Below are positions 26,306 to 38,765 of a stretch of DNA of 64,000 bases, in pieces. Origin of the DNA: Photobacterium sanctipauli. GTDB taxonomy: Bacteria > Pseudomonadota > Gammaproteobacteria > Enterobacterales > Vibrionaceae. The notes beneath the pieces are model-generated. The model saw nothing but the letters and a program-made list of their open reading frames with translations, did no database searches and was not told the DNA's origin. Position 1 is the first letter of the stretch. The number at the start of each line of letters is the position of its first letter. Location of the stretch: NCBI RefSeq assembly GCF_003026495.1, contig NZ_PYMA01000008.1, positions 141,726 to 205,725 of the forward strand, read 5' to 3'. The position numbers and the translations under genes are program-made.

Positions 26306-27770
26306 GCCTACTGGATTTTTAGAGTTTGGCCGTGAGCTGCCAAAGAAGTTAGAGCCTAGCGTTCGAATTCAGGACAACAAGGAGTTTGTCCTGAACGAAG
26401 AATTCGGCGATAAGATCAATACACAGGCTTCACGCTGTATGGATTGTGGCGTTCCTTTCTGCCACAACTCATGCCCGATCGGGAACATTATTCCCGAGTT
26501 TAACGATGCAGTTTACCGCGATAGCTGGGAAGAAGCGTGGAACATCCTGAGTTCGACCAACAACTTCCCGGAGTTTACCGGTCGTGTTTGCCCAGCCCCT
26601 TGTGAGAGCGGCTGTGTACTGGGTATCAACCAAGACCCAATCACGATTTGTAATATCGAGAAAACCATTGTTGAAACCGCGTACCGCGAAGGGTACGCGA
26701 AACCGAAAACACCACGCTCGCGCACAGGTAAAACAGTCGCGATCATCGGCTCGGGCCCTGCGGGCCTAGCCGCGGCCGAGCAGCTAAACAGTGCCGGCCA
26801 CTGCGTAACGGTGTTTGAGCGCGACGAAAAAGTGGGTGGCCTGCTTCGCTTCGGGATCCCGGATTTCAAGCTTGGCATGGATGTTATCGACCGTAAGATC
26901 AACCTAATGGCAGAAGCGGGCATCAAGTTCGAAGTCAACGCCCACGTTGGTGTTGATATCAACGCCCAGCAACTTCGCCAAGACTTTGATGTTGTGCTGC
27001 TAACCGGTGGCTCTACCGTGCCGCGTAACCTGCCAATCCCGGGCCGCGAGCTGAAAGGTGTTCATTTCGCCATGGAATTCCTGGCGCAGAACAACCGTCG
27101 TGCCAACGACATGGATCTGAAAACCGAAGAAATCCACGCCAAAGACAAGCATGTGGTTGTTATCGGCGGTGGTGATACGGGCTCTGACTGTGTGGGTACC
27201 TCCAACCGCCACGGTGCTGCCAGCATTACCCAGGTTGAGATCATGCCGATCCCGCCGGAGAAGCGTCCAGCCAACCAGCCATGGCCGTCATACCCGATGA
27301 TCATGAAAACCTCGACGTCGCACGAGGAAGGTTGTGAGCGCCATTGGAATATCTTGACCAAAGAGTTCATTGGCGACGAGGCGGGCAACGTCAAAGCACT
27401 GCGTATCGCTGACATCCAGTGGGAAGAAGCCAAGGCCGGCGAGCGTCCGAACTTCACCGAGGTGGCAGGCTCTGAGCGTATCATCCCTTGTGATATGGCC
27501 TTCCTGGCAATGGGTTTCCTACACCCTGAGCCGACAGGTGTCCTTGCCCAACTTGATATCAAGTTGGACGAGCGTGGCAATGTGGCAACCCAAAGCTTTG
27601 CAACCAACCAGAAAGGCGTGTTTGCGGCAGGCGATATGCGTACCGGCCAGTCTCTGGTGGTACGTTGTATCAACGAAGGCCGTGAATGTGCCCGTGAAAT
27701 CGATGACTTCCTGATGGGTAACACCAACCTGGAAGCCAAGGCAGATTCGCTGATGCTTTCGAATGCCTAA
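26298..27770 (+). CDS. gltD: glutamate synthase small subunit, first copy
   Basis: The 490-residue subunit has an N-terminal ferredoxin-like domain with cysteines in CMDCGVPFCHNSCPIGN and CPAPCESGC. FAD-binding GSGPAGLAAAEQL and NADPH-binding GGGDTGSDCVG loops follow. It passes electrons from NADPH through FAD and 4Fe-4S clusters to GltB. The ATG overlaps the end of gltB (ATGGGTAA), so the subunits are translationally coupled. A strong terminator follows after 54 bases. It is longer and clearly different from the second GltD at 32639. Confidence 0.97.
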   Translation: MGKPTGFLEFGRELPKKLEPSVRIQDNKEFVLNEEFGDKINTQASRCMDCGVPFCHNSCPIGNIIPEFNDAVYRDSWEEAWNILSSTNNFPEFTGRVCPAPCESGCVLGINQDPITICNIEKTIVETAYREGYAKPKTPRSRTGKTVAIIGSGPAGLAAAEQLNSAGHCVTVFERDEKVGGLLRFGIPDFKLGMDVIDRKINLMAEAGIKFEVNAHVGVDINAQQLRQDFDVVLLTGGSTVPRNLPIPGRELKGVHFAMEFLAQNNRRANDMDLKTEEIHAKDKHVVVIGGGDTGSDCVGTSNRHGAASITQVEIMPIPPEKRPANQPWPSYPMIMKTSTSHEEGCERHWNILTKEFIGDEAGNVKALRIADIQWEEAKAGERPNFTEVAGSERIIPCDMAFLAMGFLHPEPTGVLAQLDIKLDERGNVATQSFATNQKGVFAAGDMRTGQSLVVRCINEGRECAREIDDFLMGNTNLEAKADSLMLSNA

Positions 27771-27823
27771 CCGCGCCCTTTGCAAACAGGCAAATAGGTA
27801 GATAGGCAAATAGCACAAACACC

Positions 27824-27850
27824 AAGCCGGCTCCGATGAGCCGGCTTTTT
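27824..27850 (+). terminator. terminator of gltBD-1
   Basis: AAGCCGGCTC pairs with GAGCCGGCTT across CGAT, followed by TTTATTT. A short direct repeat AGGCAAATAG (27789 and 27804) lies just before it. Confidence 0.93.
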
Positions 27851-28162
27851 ATTTCGTCAAACGTCCCTGCCCTACATTTATCCTCCTCCTGCCCTCTCCA
27901 TAGTGCCAAATGGGATCTCACTCGCGATATTACTTAATGGTACTGAGACCCGAGATGTTAAACACTCGGTGAAAGTTTGACCTTTTTGTAAATACTCGTT
28001 AACTTGAAAGGTCGCTGGAAGCACATAAATATCGATAGCCGTACCCTATACGCGCAAAAAAATATCAAAGGAAACAGTGCTGAGGTAAGTTCTCGATAGC
28101 CAGGATGGCCATCAAAAATGCAGTAAAACTGCTTAATCAGGCAGAAGCAAGGGAGAGTTGCA
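27851..28162 (+). promoter_or_regulatory. intergenic region before gltB-2
   Basis: This 312-base gap must hold the gltB-2 promoter. I see an imperfect inverted repeat GGGATCTCA (27911) with TGAGACCC (27943), and a TTGAAA at 28003 without a convincing -10. No ORF and no strong leader structure like that of gltB-1 is visible. The two synthases are thus probably controlled differently. Confidence 0.4.
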
Positions 28163-31100
28163 ATGACGCTGTATGACCCAATGCTAGACAAAGATAACTG
28201 TGGCTTTGGATTAATTGCCCACATAGAAGGGGAAACCAGCCACAAATTAGTACGAACTGCTATTTCGGCACTGGATCGCATGACCCACCGGGGCGGGATA
28301 GCAGCCGATGGCAAGACCGGCGATGGCTGCGGCCTGCTAATGAAAAAACCCGATAGCTTCTATCGCATTGTCGCCGAAGAAAAAGGCTGGAAGCTATCGC
28401 GCGAATTTGCCCTTGGCATGATCTTTCTTAGCCAAGACCCGGTACGCGCCGAACAAGCCCGCACCATCATTAACGAAGAGCTGGCAAAGGAAACCCTGTC
28501 CTTGGTTGGCTGGCGTGAAGTCCCGATCAACCCACAGGTGCTCGGTCCGATTGCAACCGAAACACTGCCGACCATCGAGCAAGTCTTCGTCAATGCCCCT
28601 GCCGGCTGGAAGCCGCGTGACATCGACCGCCGTCTCTATATCGCCCGCCGCCGCATTGAAAAACGTATCACCCAAGATCCTGACTTTTATATCTGTAGCC
28701 TATCAACCCAAGTGACGGTTTATAAAGGGCTGTGTATGCCTGCCGACTTGCCCCGGTTCTACCTAGATCTGGGCGACATCAGGCTAGAATCATCTATCTG
28801 TTTGTTCCACCAGCGCTTTTCAACCAACACCCAACCCCGCTGGCCGCTGGCTCAACCTTTCCGCTACCTGGCGCACAATGGTGAAATCAACACTATCGCC
28901 GGTAACCGCCAATGGGCACGGGCACGTGCCTACAAGTTTTCCTCGCCGTTGCTACCGGATTTGCCAACCGCCGCGCCGTTTGTCAACGAAACGGGCTCCG
29001 ACTCATCGAGCCTCGACAATATGCTTGAGCTGTTCCTGTCCGGCGGTATGGATCTGTTCCGAGCCATGCGAATGCTGGTGCCGCCTGCGTGGCAAAACCA
29101 CCCGGATATGGATCCGGAGCTGCGGGCATTTTATGACTTTAACTCCATGCACATGGAACCTTGGGACGGCCCCGCTGGCATCGTGATGTCTGACGGCCGC
29201 TATGCCGCGTGTAACCTTGACCGCAACGGCTTGCGCCCTGCCCGCTACGTGATCACCAAGGACAAGCTGATCACCCTGGCTTCTGAAGTCGGTATTTGGG
29301 ATTACGCCCCCGATGAAGTGGCAGAAAAAGGCCGGGTCGGCCCGGGGGAGTTGTTGGTCATTGATACCAAGTTCGGCAAAACGTGGCACTCCAAGGACAT
29401 CGATAATGAGTTGATGAGCCGCCATACCTACAAAGATTGGATGGATAGCCATGTTAAGCGGCTGATCCCCTTCGAGGATTTGGGCGACGAACAAGTCGGT
29501 AGCCGTTCGCTGGACGATCACGAGCTTAGCACCTACCAAAAACTGTATGGCGTCAACCGCGAAGAACTCGACCAAGTCTTGCGGGTGATCGGCGAAAACG
29601 GCCAAGAGGCAACCGGGTCTATGGGCGACGATGCCCCTATGGCCGTCCTCTCCTCGAAAGAGCGTGCCGTCACCGACTATTTCAGGCAGATGTTTGCTCA
29701 GGTGACCAACCCGCCAATCGACCCGCTTCGCGAAAAGCACGTGATGTCGCTGGCAACCTGTATCGGCCGCGAAATGAACGTGTTCAACGAAACCGACGGC
29801 CACGCCTACCGCGTTGCCTTCGGCTCGCCGGTGTTGCTGTATTCGGATCTGGTTCAGCTGCTCGAGTTGGATAACCAGCACTACCGCAACAGCATTGTCG
29901 ACATCAACTTCGACCCAAGCGAAAAAGATCTCCAGCAGGCAATTATTGATGTTTGCGATCAAGCCGAGCGCTTGGTGCAAAATGGGACCGTGCTGCTGGT
30001 GTTGTCCGACCGTGGCATCAACCCTGGCAAATTACCCATTCCGGCAGCCATGGCTGTCGGTGCGGTACAAAACCGGCTGGTGGAAAGAAACCTCCGTTGC
30101 GATGCCAATATCGTGATTGAAACCGCCACCGCCCGCGATCCGCACCAGTTTGCCGTCTTGCTTGGCTTCGGGGCGACGGCGGTTTACCCGTACCTTGCCT
30201 ACGAGTCGCTCGGCAAGCTGATTGATAGCGGCGCGATCTCCAAGCCATACCGCGAGGTCATGGCGAACTTCCGCAACGGGATCAACAAAGGACTGTATAA
30301 AATCATGTCCAAGATGGGGATCTCGACCATCGCCTCCTACCGCTGCTCGATGCTGTTCGAGGCCGTTGGCCTTAGCGACGAGGTGATCGACCTCTGCTTC
30401 AAGGGCGTTTCCAGCCGTATTCAAGGCGCCGGCTTTGCCGACTTCCAACAGGACTTGTTCAACCTCAACCGCCGTGCCTGGCTCAAGCGCAAGCCCATCG
30501 AGCATGGCGGCCTGTTGAAATATGTCCACGGCGGTGAATTCCACGCCTATAACCCGGATGTGGTTGGCACGCTACAAAAAGCGGTTAAATCGGGCGATTA
30601 CCAGGATTACCTCGCCTTTGCCCAGCAAGTAAACGAACGCCCCGTCGCGGCCATTCGTGACTTGCTGGCGCTGAAACAGTCGGACAGCCCAATTGACATT
30701 GAGCAGGTTGAAGCCGCCACTGAATTGTATAAGCGCTTTGACTCCGCAGCGATGTCGATTGGCGCCCTCAGCCCGGAAGCGCACGAGGCATTAGCCATTG
30801 CCATGAACCGCCTTGGCGGTTTCTCAAACTCCGGCGAGGGCGGCGAGGATCCCCGCCGCTTCAATAGCGAGCGCAACTCGCGGATCAAGCAGGTTGCTTC
30901 CGGTCGGTTCGGGGTGACCCCACATTACCTGGCCAATGCCGATGTCATCCAGATCAAGGTCGCCCAAGGGGCAAAACCCGGCGAAGGCGGCCAGTTACCG
31001 GGCCACAAGGTCACCACCGAAATCGCCAAGCTTCGCTACGCGGTACCCGGCGTAACCCTGATTTCACCCCCACCGCACCATGATATTTACTCGATTGAAG

Positions 31101-32626
31101 ATCTCGCCCAGCTGATTTTCGACCTCAAGCAGGTCAACCCATCGGCGATGGTCTCGGTCAAATTGGTGTCCGAGCCGGGTGTCGGCACCATCGCCACCGG
31201 CGTTGCCAAGGCTTATGCCGATCTGATCACCATCTCCGGTTACGACGGTGGTACCGGTGCCAGCCCGCTCACCTCGGTGAAGTATGCCGGTAGCCCGTGG
31301 GAACTCGGCCTGGCCGAAACACAGCAGGCACTGGTTGCCAACGGCCTTCGCCACAAGATCCGCTTGCAGGTCGACGGGGGGCTTAAAACCGGGCTTGATG
31401 TTGTTAAGGCTGCAATCCTCGGCGCCGAAAGCTTCGGCTTCGGTACCGCCCCAATGGTGGCTTTGGGCTGCAAATACTTGCGGATCTGCCACCTCAACAA
31501 CTGTGCGACTGGGGTCGCGACACAGGACGAAACCCTGCGCCGGGATTTCTTCAAGGGCTTGCCCGAGCAAGTCATGAATTACTTTGTTGGCCTCGGGGAA
31601 GAAGTACGGGAGCTGCTTGCCCAGCTAGGGGTAGAAAAGCTCACCGACTTGATTGGCCGAACAGATTTGTTCGAGGTGCTCGAGGGCTTCACCGCCAAGC
31701 AGAGCAAGCTCGACCTATCGCCTATCCTGGCAACGGCTACGCCGCTGGCGGGCAAAACCCTCTATTGCAGCGAGCCGAATACGCCTTTCGACGATGCCAA
31801 GCTCAGCGCCGAGCTGCTTGAACAGGCACTGCCTGCGATTGACCAGCGCAGCGGCATGGATATCTACCGCGAGATCCGCAATACCGACCGCTCTGTCGGT
31901 GCCCGCTTGTCTGGCGAAATTGCGTTACGTTACGGCAACCAGGGAATGGCGGCGAGCCCAATCAACCTCCACCTTACCGGCACGGCCGGCCAATCCTTCG
32001 GGGTTTGGAATGCGGGCGGCCTGAATTTATACCTGACAGGCGATGCCAACGACTATGTCGGCAAGGGGATGACCGGGGGCGAAATCATCATCCGCCCACC
32101 GCAAGGTTCGGCCTTTAAGTCCAGCGACGCCACCATCATCGGCAATACCTGCCTATACGGGGCAACCGGCGGCAAGTTGTTCGCAGCCGGCAAGGCTGGC
32201 GAGCGCTTTGCGGTACGCAACTCAGGCACCGTCGCCGTGATCGAGGGAGCCGGTGATAACGCTTGCGAGTATATGACTGGCGGTATCATCGCCATTCTAG
32301 GCAAAACCGGGGTTAACTTCGGCGCGGGGATGACCGGCGGCTTTGCCTATATCCTCGATGAAGACGGCGATTTTGCCGGGCGCGTGAACCAAGAGCTGGT
32401 TGAGGCAATCCCGCTGGAAGATCTTAAAATCCACCAGGAGCACCTGCGTGGCCTGATCGACCAGCACCTCGAGCAAACGGGCTCAGACCGGGCGCAGGAG
32501 ATCTTGGCTGAATTCGATGCTTGGATCCCGCGTTTCTACCTTGCCAAGCCGAAATCAGCGGATGTTAACACCCTGCTCGGCCACCAAAGTCGCTCGTCTG
32601 CCGAGCTACGCGTTCAAGCACAATAG
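28163..32626 (+). CDS. gltB: glutamate synthase large subunit, second copy (enterobacterial type)
   Basis: The 1487-residue protein closely follows E. coli GltB through blocks such as [32 protein letters not shown] [29 protein letters not shown] and the end ELRVQAQ. The amidotransferase nucleophile is Cys13. The 3Fe-4S ligands lie in [13 protein letters not shown], and the beta-helix domain contains [15 protein letters not shown]. coli GltB has a longer N-terminal extension before the cysteine. A GGGAGAG site precedes the ATG, and gltD-2 follows after 12 bases behind GGGAGGG. This is a complete second enzyme, not a remnant. V. cholerae also has two gltBD pairs next to each other as I recall. 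Confidence 0.97.
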   Translation: MTLYDPMLDKDNCGFGLIAHIEGETSHKLVRTAISALDRMTHRGGIAADGKTGDGCGLLMKKPDSFYRIVAEEKGWKLSREFALGMIFLSQDPVRAEQARTIINEELAKETLSLVGWREVPINPQVLGPIATETLPTIEQVFVNAPAGWKPRDIDRRLYIARRRIEKRITQDPDFYICSLSTQVTVYKGLCMPADLPRFYLDLGDIRLESSICLFHQRFSTNTQPRWPLAQPFRYLAHNGEINTIAGNRQWARARAYKFSSPLLPDLPTAAPFVNETGSDSSSLDNMLELFLSGGMDLFRAMRMLVPPAWQNHPDMDPELRAFYDFNSMHMEPWDGPAGIVMSDGRYAACNLDRNGLRPARYVITKDKLITLASEVGIWDYAPDEVAEKGRVGPGELLVIDTKFGKTWHSKDIDNELMSRHTYKDWMDSHVKRLIPFEDLGDEQVGSRSLDDHELSTYQKLYGVNREELDQVLRVIGENGQEATGSMGDDAPMAVLSSKERAVTDYFRQMFAQVTNPPIDPLREKHVMSLATCIGREMNVFNETDGHAYRVAFGSPVLLYSDLVQLLELDNQHYRNSIVDINFDPSEKDLQQAIIDVCDQAERLVQNGTVLLVLSDRGINPGKLPIPAAMAVGAVQNRLVERNLRCDANIVIETATARDPHQFAVLLGFGATAVYPYLAYESLGKLIDSGAISKPYREVMANFRNGINKGLYKIMSKMGISTIASYRCSMLFEAVGLSDEVIDLCFKGVSSRIQGAGFADFQQDLFNLNRRAWLKRKPIEHGGLLKYVHGGEFHAYNPDVVGTLQKAVKSGDYQDYLAFAQQVNERPVAAIRDLLALKQSDSPIDIEQVEAATELYKRFDSAAMSIGALSPEAHEALAIAMNRLGGFSNSGEGGEDPRRFNSERNSRIKQVASGRFGVTPHYLANADVIQIKVAQGAKPGEGGQLPGHKVTTEIAKLRYAVPGVTLISPPPHHDIYSIEDLAQLIFDLKQVNPSAMVSVKLVSEPGVGTIATGVAKAYADLITISGYDGGTGASPLTSVKYAGSPWELGLAETQQALVANGLRHKIRLQVDGGLKTGLDVVKAAILGAESFGFGTAPMVALGCKYLRICHLNNCATGVATQDETLRRDFFKGLPEQVMNYFVGLGEEVRELLAQLGVEKLTDLIGRTDLFEVLEGFTAKQSKLDLSPILATATPLAGKTLYCSEPNTPFDDAKLSAELLEQALPAIDQRSGMDIYREIRNTDRSVGARLSGEIALRYGNQGMAASPINLHLTGTAGQSFGVWNAGGLNLYLTGDANDYVGKGMTGGEIIIRPPQGSAFKSSDATIIGNTCLYGATGGKLFAAGKAGERFAVRNSGTVAVIEGAGDNACEYMTGGIIAILGKTGVNFGAGMTGGFAYILDEDGDFAGRVNQELVEAIPLEDLKIHQEHLRGLIDQHLEQTGSDRAQEILAEFDAWIPRFYLAKPKSADVNTLLGHQSRSSAELRVQAQ

Positions 32627-34051
<1,425 letters not shown>

Positions 34052-34108
34052 CCTTCGCCCTGCTTGGTAATTATCACCTTGCTCATGTTACAATCTGACC
34101 ATTCGATA

Positions 34109-34127
34109 CGCTCCCGCTCCGGGAGCG
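34109..34127 (+). terminator. hairpin between gltD-2 and mtnN
   Basis: CGCTCCCG pairs with CGGGAGCG across CTC, followed by TCTTTC. It is a likely but weak terminator, or a 5' leader stem of mtnN. Confidence 0.6.
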
Positions 34128-34154
34128 TCTTTCACTGTAAAAGAGATCCTATTG

Positions 34155-34853
34155 ATGAAAATCGGCATTATCGGCGCGATGGAACAAGAAGTTGCCATCC
34201 TAAAAGATCAACTGGCTAACCGTGAGACGCACAACAAGGCAGGTTGTACATTCTACACCGGTACCCTGAATGGTGCCGATGTTGTCCTACTTCAATCGGG
34301 TATCGGTAAAGTGTCTGCCGCGGTAGGTACTGCGGTATTGCTAGAAATCTTCCAGCCGGATGTCGTCCTTAACACGGGTTCTGCCGGTGGTTTCGACAGC
34401 AGCCTGAACGTGGGCGATGTGGTTATCTCGACCGAAGTGCGTTACCACGATGCCAACGTGACCGCATTCGGCTATGAGATCGGCCAAATGGCACAGCAGC
34501 CAGCGGCATTCCTGTCTGATAGCAAACTGATGGATGTTGCCGAGCAAGCACTGGCTAGCATGGAAAACACCCATGCAGTACGCGGCCTGATCTGTACCGG
34601 TGATGAGTTCGTTTGTACCCCTGAGCGCCAAGCCTTTATTCGCGAGCACTTCCCTGCGGTTATCGCGGTTGAAATGGAAGCGGCAGCGATTGCCCAAGCT
34701 TGTCACCAGTTCAACGTACCATTTGTTGTCGTTCGCGCGATTTCAGATGTTGCCGACAAAGAATCGCCAATGAGCTTCGACGAGTTCCTACCACTGGCAG
34801 CGAAGAGCTCTTCAGTGATGGTCGACAAAATGGTTGAGCTACTGAACCAGTAA
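34155..34853 (+). CDS. mtnN: 5'-methylthioadenosine/S-adenosylhomocysteine nucleosidase
   Basis: The 232-residue enzyme begins [17 protein letters not shown] prefer the ATG at 34155 over the TTG before it. Family motifs include [29 protein letters not shown] and [10 protein letters not shown] with the active-site region, and RAISDVAD with the catalytic Asp. It hydrolyses MTA and SAH, recycling methyl-donor products and feeding autoinducer-2 synthesis through LuxS. It overlaps the next gene by one base (TAATG). The order mtnN-btuF-yadS is as in E. coli, with one added gene between mtnN and btuF. Confidence 0.97.
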   Translation: MKIGIIGAMEQEVAILKDQLANRETHNKAGCTFYTGTLNGADVVLLQSGIGKVSAAVGTAVLLEIFQPDVVLNTGSAGGFDSSLNVGDVVISTEVRYHDANVTAFGYEIGQMAQQPAAFLSDSKLMDVAEQALASMENTHAVRGLICTGDEFVCTPERQAFIREHFPAVIAVEMEAAAIAQACHQFNVPFVVVRAISDVADKESPMSFDEFLPLAAKSSSVMVDKMVELLNQ

Positions 34854-35809
34854 TGACAGACGCCATTGCACTTGTTACCAGCAACAGCTCCCTGCTCGCG
34901 TTGTGGGGGGCGCTGGCTATGCAATGGCTTCTTCCCATCCCGGCCTCACTCCATCCCATCAATATCTGGCAACAACTCGCCACAGCCATTGCCAGCAAGG
35001 TCAACAAACTCGACGACAATACCAAGCAGCAGCAGTTTTCCGGCCTTCTTGCCTGGAGCCTAATGTGGCTGACGGTCTTGATATTGTTGGTTTGCCTCTA
35101 CCAGTTAGTATGGATTGAAACCGCCTTCCACCTTGTTTTACTGTGGCTTGCACTCGATTGGCGCGGCACGGCCAAATTCAGCAAGCGGTTTATTGCCGCC
35201 TACAGCCGCGAAAATAAAGCCCAATGTAGACTGCTTCTTGCCGACAAACTCAACCGCCATACCGACAGCTTGTCCCTGTTGGGGTTGGGCAAAGCGGGCG
35301 CCGAAACCCAACTGCTCGCTTACGGTCGCTTGGTTGCAGGGGTATTGTTCTGGTATGCCTTGGCCGGCGGGATCGGAGCCATCATGTACCGCCTCGCCGT
35401 CGGCCTAGCGCGCGAATGGTCACCCAGCCGCCAGCAATACCGCGCCTTCGGCCAACCGGCAATAAAAATCCTCGCCGTATTGGATATCATCCCGCTCAGG
35501 TTGTTTGCCGTTCTTATCAGCCTCGGCCAAAATGCCAAAACCGCCCTGCGCGGACTGGCAAGCCAAGGGGAAAATTGGCTCCTACCCGGCCCTGGCTGGC
35601 TGCTGGTCGCAACGGGGCATAAGCTATCGCTGTCGCTCGGCGGGCCGGCTATCTACGATCAGGTGAAAATGGAGCGGCCGCGCATCGGCGGCAAGATTGC
35701 CCCTGCGGCTTTGCACTTAGCACAAATCGACCAACTAGCCCGCACCCGCTTGATTGTTTGGGTGTTAATCCAAACCTCGTTACTGATTATCTTCCAAGGA
35801 GTCCGCTAA
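34853..35809 (+). CDS. CobD/CbiB-like membrane protein
   Basis: The 318-residue protein has four to five hydrophobic segments (about 10-30, 62-90, 155-180, 208-228 and 300-316). The C-terminal block LGGPAIYDQVKMERPRIGG resembles the CbiB end with its LGGPN...WIG pattern. CbiB attaches aminopropanol to adenosylcobyric acid. The ENTVDGIIAPLF-type segment of true CbiB is not visible; the equivalent stretch reads YGRLVAGVLFWYALAGG. It may be a divergent member or have another role, and AmpE-like proteins are related. It overlaps mtnN by one base and is followed directly by btuF, which fits a cobamide-related role. Confidence 0.65.
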   Translation: MTDAIALVTSNSSLLALWGALAMQWLLPIPASLHPINIWQQLATAIASKVNKLDDNTKQQQFSGLLAWSLMWLTVLILLVCLYQLVWIETAFHLVLLWLALDWRGTAKFSKRFIAAYSRENKAQCRLLLADKLNRHTDSLSLLGLGKAGAETQLLAYGRLVAGVLFWYALAGGIGAIMYRLAVGLAREWSPSRQQYRAFGQPAIKILAVLDIIPLRLFAVLISLGQNAKTALRGLASQGENWLLPGPGWLLVATGHKLSLSLGGPAIYDQVKMERPRIGGKIAPAALHLAQIDQLARTRLIVWVLIQTSLLIIFQGVR

Positions 35810-36640
35810 GTGCGCCTCACTGCTTTGTGCCTGTTTACCTTAGGCCTGTTTTCTCATCTCGTCGCCGCCCAACCCGCCGAGCGGATCATCAGCCTGTCAC
35901 CGCATACCACCGAGCTCGCCTATGCGGCGGGCCTTGGCGATAAGCTGGTCGCCGCCAGCGATTACAGCGATTACCCCGAACAGGCCAAATCACTTGAGCG
36001 CGTAGCCAATTACCGCGGGATCAAGCTAGAGCGCATCGTTGCCCTCAAGCCGGATTTGATCTTGGCTTGGCAAGGCGGCAATCCAACCAGGGAGATGGCC
36101 CGCCTGGAGCAGCTTGGGTTTGAGGTCTTTTACTCCAACCCGACCACCCTCGACGATATTGCCACCACCGTGGAAACACTCGGCAGGTATGCCGACTCCC
36201 CGCAGCAGGCACGGCAGGTGGCCGATGACTTTCGCCAACGCTTGGACGGTTTGCGAAAAAGCAACCTCGACCAGCGCCCGGTTCGCTATTTTTACCAGCT
36301 AAGCGCCTCACCGATCATCACGGTTGCCGGTGGCAGCTGGCCAAGCCAGGTGTTCGCCCTGTGCGGTGGCCAAAATATCTTTGCCGATAGCAGTGCCGCC
36401 TACCCGCAGGTATCGGCGGAGCAAGTGATTGTCCGCCAGCCGGAAGTTATCTTCGGCACGCCGCATGCCGACACCGAGGTGAGTATTTGGAGCAAGTGGC
36501 AAAAGCAGTTGCCGGCGGTGGAAAACGGCCATATATTCACCCTAACCGCAGACTGGCTGAATCGCCCTACGCCGCGGACCATTCTGGCTGTTGAACAGGT
36601 CTGTGGTTACTTAGACAAGATAAGAAATAACACCCCGTAA
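35810..36640 (+). CDS. btuF: vitamin B12-binding periplasmic protein BtuF
   Basis: The 276-residue protein starts at a GTG behind AAGGAG, directly after the previous stop. A signal peptide covers residues 1-20 (ending HLVAAQP). The mature part is a class III solute-binding protein with [31 protein letters not shown] and the long central helix. BtuF delivers cobalamin to BtuCD. BtuC and BtuD are not in the window. The length matches E. coli BtuF (266). A small hairpin (36630-36648) overlaps the end of the gene. Confidence 0.93.
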   Translation: MRLTALCLFTLGLFSHLVAAQPAERIISLSPHTTELAYAAGLGDKLVAASDYSDYPEQAKSLERVANYRGIKLERIVALKPDLILAWQGGNPTREMARLEQLGFEVFYSNPTTLDDIATTVETLGRYADSPQQARQVADDFRQRLDGLRKSNLDQRPVRYFYQLSASPIITVAGGSWPSQVFALCGGQNIFADSSAAYPQVSAEQVIVRQPEVIFGTPHADTEVSIWSKWQKQLPAVENGHIFTLTADWLNRPTPRTILAVEQVCGYLDKIRNNTP

Positions 36641-36756
36641 CAGGGTGTCAACATTCACTGTGAGTCGCCTCACAAAGCGCTTGTAATGAGTTGTACCGCT
36701 GATAATTCGTCGTACAATCTCAGCGACTCTTCACTCATGACCAAACAGGTAACCAA

Positions 36757-37368
36757 ATGCTTATCTATATCCTCGATATGTTCGGCACGGCTGTCTTTGC
36801 CGCATCGGGCGTATTACTCGCTGGCCGTCTGCGCATGGATCCCTTCGGTGTTGTTGTGCTTGCCAGTGTAACGGCGATTGGTGGCGGCACCATCCGTGAT
36901 ATGGCATTAGGCGCAACCCCGGTATTTTGGATCACCGATACCAACTACCTGTGGGTGATTTTCGTTACCTGTTTGATCAGCATGATTGCCATCCGCAAGC
37001 CCAAGCAAATGCCTTGGTATTTCTTGCCGGTCGCCGATGCCATCGGCTTGGCCGTCTTCGTTGCTATCGGTGTCGAAAAAGCACTGCGCTTTGGCGCAAC
37101 CCCGATGGTTGCGGTACTGATGGGGGTCATGACAGGCTGCGGCGGCGGGGTGATCCGCGATGTGCTCGCCCGCGAGATCCCAATGGTATTGCGTACCGAA
37201 GTTTACGCAACCGCTTGTATCTTAGGTGGTATTGTCCATACAACCGCATTGATGGCCAATGTTGATGCCACCGTTGCCACCGTTGCCGGGATCGTCACTA
37301 CCTTGACCATTCGCTTGGCGGCAATCCGCTGGCACTTGTCGCTGCCAACGTTTGCCCTGCGCAGCTAG
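36757..37368 (+). CDS. yadS: TRIC/UPF0126-family membrane channel or transporter YadS
   Basis: The 203-residue protein has seven hydrophobic helices arranged as two repeats of three plus one. The repeat signatures [11 protein letters not shown] (47-57) and [11 protein letters not shown] mark the family. Prokaryotic homologues are trimeric cation channels related to animal TRIC; E. coli YadS is reported to move glycine, as I recall. It follows btuF with a 116-base gap, which is the E. coli order. A bidirectional terminator follows. Confidence 0.9.
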   Translation: MLIYILDMFGTAVFAASGVLLAGRLRMDPFGVVVLASVTAIGGGTIRDMALGATPVFWITDTNYLWVIFVTCLISMIAIRKPKQMPWYFLPVADAIGLAVFVAIGVEKALRFGATPMVAVLMGVMTGCGGGVIRDVLAREIPMVLRTEVYATACILGGIVHTTALMANVDATVATVAGIVTTLTIRLAAIRWHLSLPTFALRS

Positions 37369-37407
37369 TTTACTGGCACTGTCAAAGCCGCGCTAACAAC
37401 GAACAAT

Positions 37408-37435
37408 AAAAAAGGCACCCGAGGGTGCCTTTTTC
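37408..37435. terminator. bidirectional terminator between yadS and tyrS
   Basis: AAAAAAGGCACCC and GGGTGCCTTTTT form the stem around GA. It has A and T tracts on both sides and lies between two convergent genes. Confidence 0.93.
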
Positions 37436-37449
37436 AGATCAAGCCAAAA

Positions 37450-38637
37450 TTACTTTAGCGTGATTCGAGCAAACTTACGCTTACCTACCTGGTAAACCGC
37501 AGTGCCAGCGGCTGGAACAAGCTTGGTATCTTCAATCTTGTTGCCATCGATTTTCGCTGCGCCTTGGCGGATCATACGCATTGCGTCTGAAGTCGAGTTA
37601 ACCAAGCCAGCTTCTTTTAGGATATTACCGATAGCCAGGCCAGCTTCGAAATCAAATTCCGGCATTTCATCCGGCATTGCACCCTTCTGGAAGCGGTTAA
37701 TAAACTCTTGCTCTGCGGCATCAGCGTCTGCTTCAGAGTGGAAGCGAGCAATGATTTCCTTAGCCAGTAGGATCTTCACATCACGCGGGTTCTTACCATT
37801 GGCGATGTCAGTCTTGAACTGCTCGATCTCTTCCAGTGGACGGAAAGACAGGCACTCGAAGTAGTTCCACATCAAGTCATCAGAGATCGACATGATTTTA
37901 CCGAACATTTCACCCGGCACGTCGTTAACGCCAATGTAGTTATTGGCAGACTTAGACATCTTCTTAACGCCGTCGAGACCGACTAGCAGAGGCATAGTCA
38001 GCACAACCTGCGGCTTCTGACCATTCGCTTTTTGCAGTTCACGGCCCATCAGCAGATTGAACTTCTGGTCGGTACCGCCCAGCTCAACGTCAGTCTCCAT
38101 TGCGACAGAGTCATAGCCCTGAAGTAGCGGGTACATAAATTCATGGATAGCAATCGGACGACCTTCGCTGTAACGCTTCTTGAAGTCGTCACGCTCAAGC
38201 ATACGCGCAACCGTCTGGTTCGCCGCTAGTCGGATCATGCCTTCGGCACCTAGGTCCGATAGCCAAGACGAGTTGAACGCGATCTTGGTTTTGGCTGGGT
38301 CAAGGATCTTAAATACCTGCTCTTTGTAGGTTTCAGCGTTAGCAAGCACATCTTCACGGGTCAGCGGTGGACGCGTGGTGTTTTTACCCGTTGGATCACC
38401 AACCATACCGGTGAAGTCACCAATCAGGAAAGTCACGTCGTGGCCCAGTTCCTGGAAAGTACGCAGCTTGTTAAGAATGACAGTATGGCCAAGGTGAATA
38501 TCCGGCGCTGTTGGATCGGCACCCAACTTAATACGTAACGGACGGTTTTCTTTTAGCTTGGCAATAAGCTCTTCTTCCGGAATCAGCTCATCCACACCAC
38601 GCTTAATTTCAGCTAATGCTTGTTCAATGCTGGCCAT
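37450..38637 (-). CDS. tyrS: tyrosyl-tRNA synthetase
   Basis: The 395-residue class I synthetase has the HIGH variant HLGH (48-51), KMSKS (in [11 protein letters not shown]), and a C-terminal S4 RNA-binding domain (about 330-395). It charges tRNA-Tyr in the cytoplasm. Its shape ([19 protein letters not shown]) is the TyrRS group with a roughly 400-residue length, distinct from E. coli TyrS (424). A promoter lies 46 bases upstream on the minus strand. It is a single-gene unit. Confidence 0.97.
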   Translation of the reverse strand: MASIEQALAEIKRGVDELIPEEELIAKLKENRPLRIKLGADPTAPDIHLGHTVILNKLRTFQELGHDVTFLIGDFTGMVGDPTGKNTTRPPLTREDVLANAETYKEQVFKILDPAKTKIAFNSSWLSDLGAEGMIRLAANQTVARMLERDDFKKRYSEGRPIAIHEFMYPLLQGYDSVAMETDVELGGTDQKFNLLMGRELQKANGQKPQVVLTMPLLVGLDGVKKMSKSANNYIGVNDVPGEMFGKIMSISDDLMWNYFECLSFRPLEEIEQFKTDIANGKNPRDVKILLAKEIIARFHSEADADAAEQEFINRFQKGAMPDEMPEFDFEAGLAIGNILKEAGLVNSTSDAMRMIRQGAAKIDGNKIEDTKLVPAAGTAVYQVGKRKFARITLK

Positions 38638-38682
38638 TCTTAGTTCGCTCCCACAGAATTGGCAAAAAAGTAATAATCGAAC

Positions 38683-38711
38683 ATCTTACTTGAATAGCGA
38701 TGTTTTTTGAA
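38683..38711 (-). promoter_or_regulatory. tyrS promoter
   Basis: On the minus strand TTCAAA (38711-38706) is 17 bases from TAAGAT (38688-38683). It lies 46 bases upstream of the tyrS ATG. The spacing is ideal and both boxes are good matches. Confidence 0.7.
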
Positions 38712-38765
38712 ACCAGTTAGACTACCCGTTGTCTTATTTTTTCCGAATACGCAAAAAAATCACAA

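Noticed and set aside
27789..27813. Direct repeat AGGCAAATAG as a possible small array
   Set aside because: There are only two short copies with a 5-base spacer, too few for a CRISPR or integration site. Probably slippage.
29003..29980. 325-codon minus-strand ORF
   Set aside because: It is fully antisense to gltB-2 and His/Gln/Val-rich, as expected for a mirror frame of a GC-neutral coding sequence.
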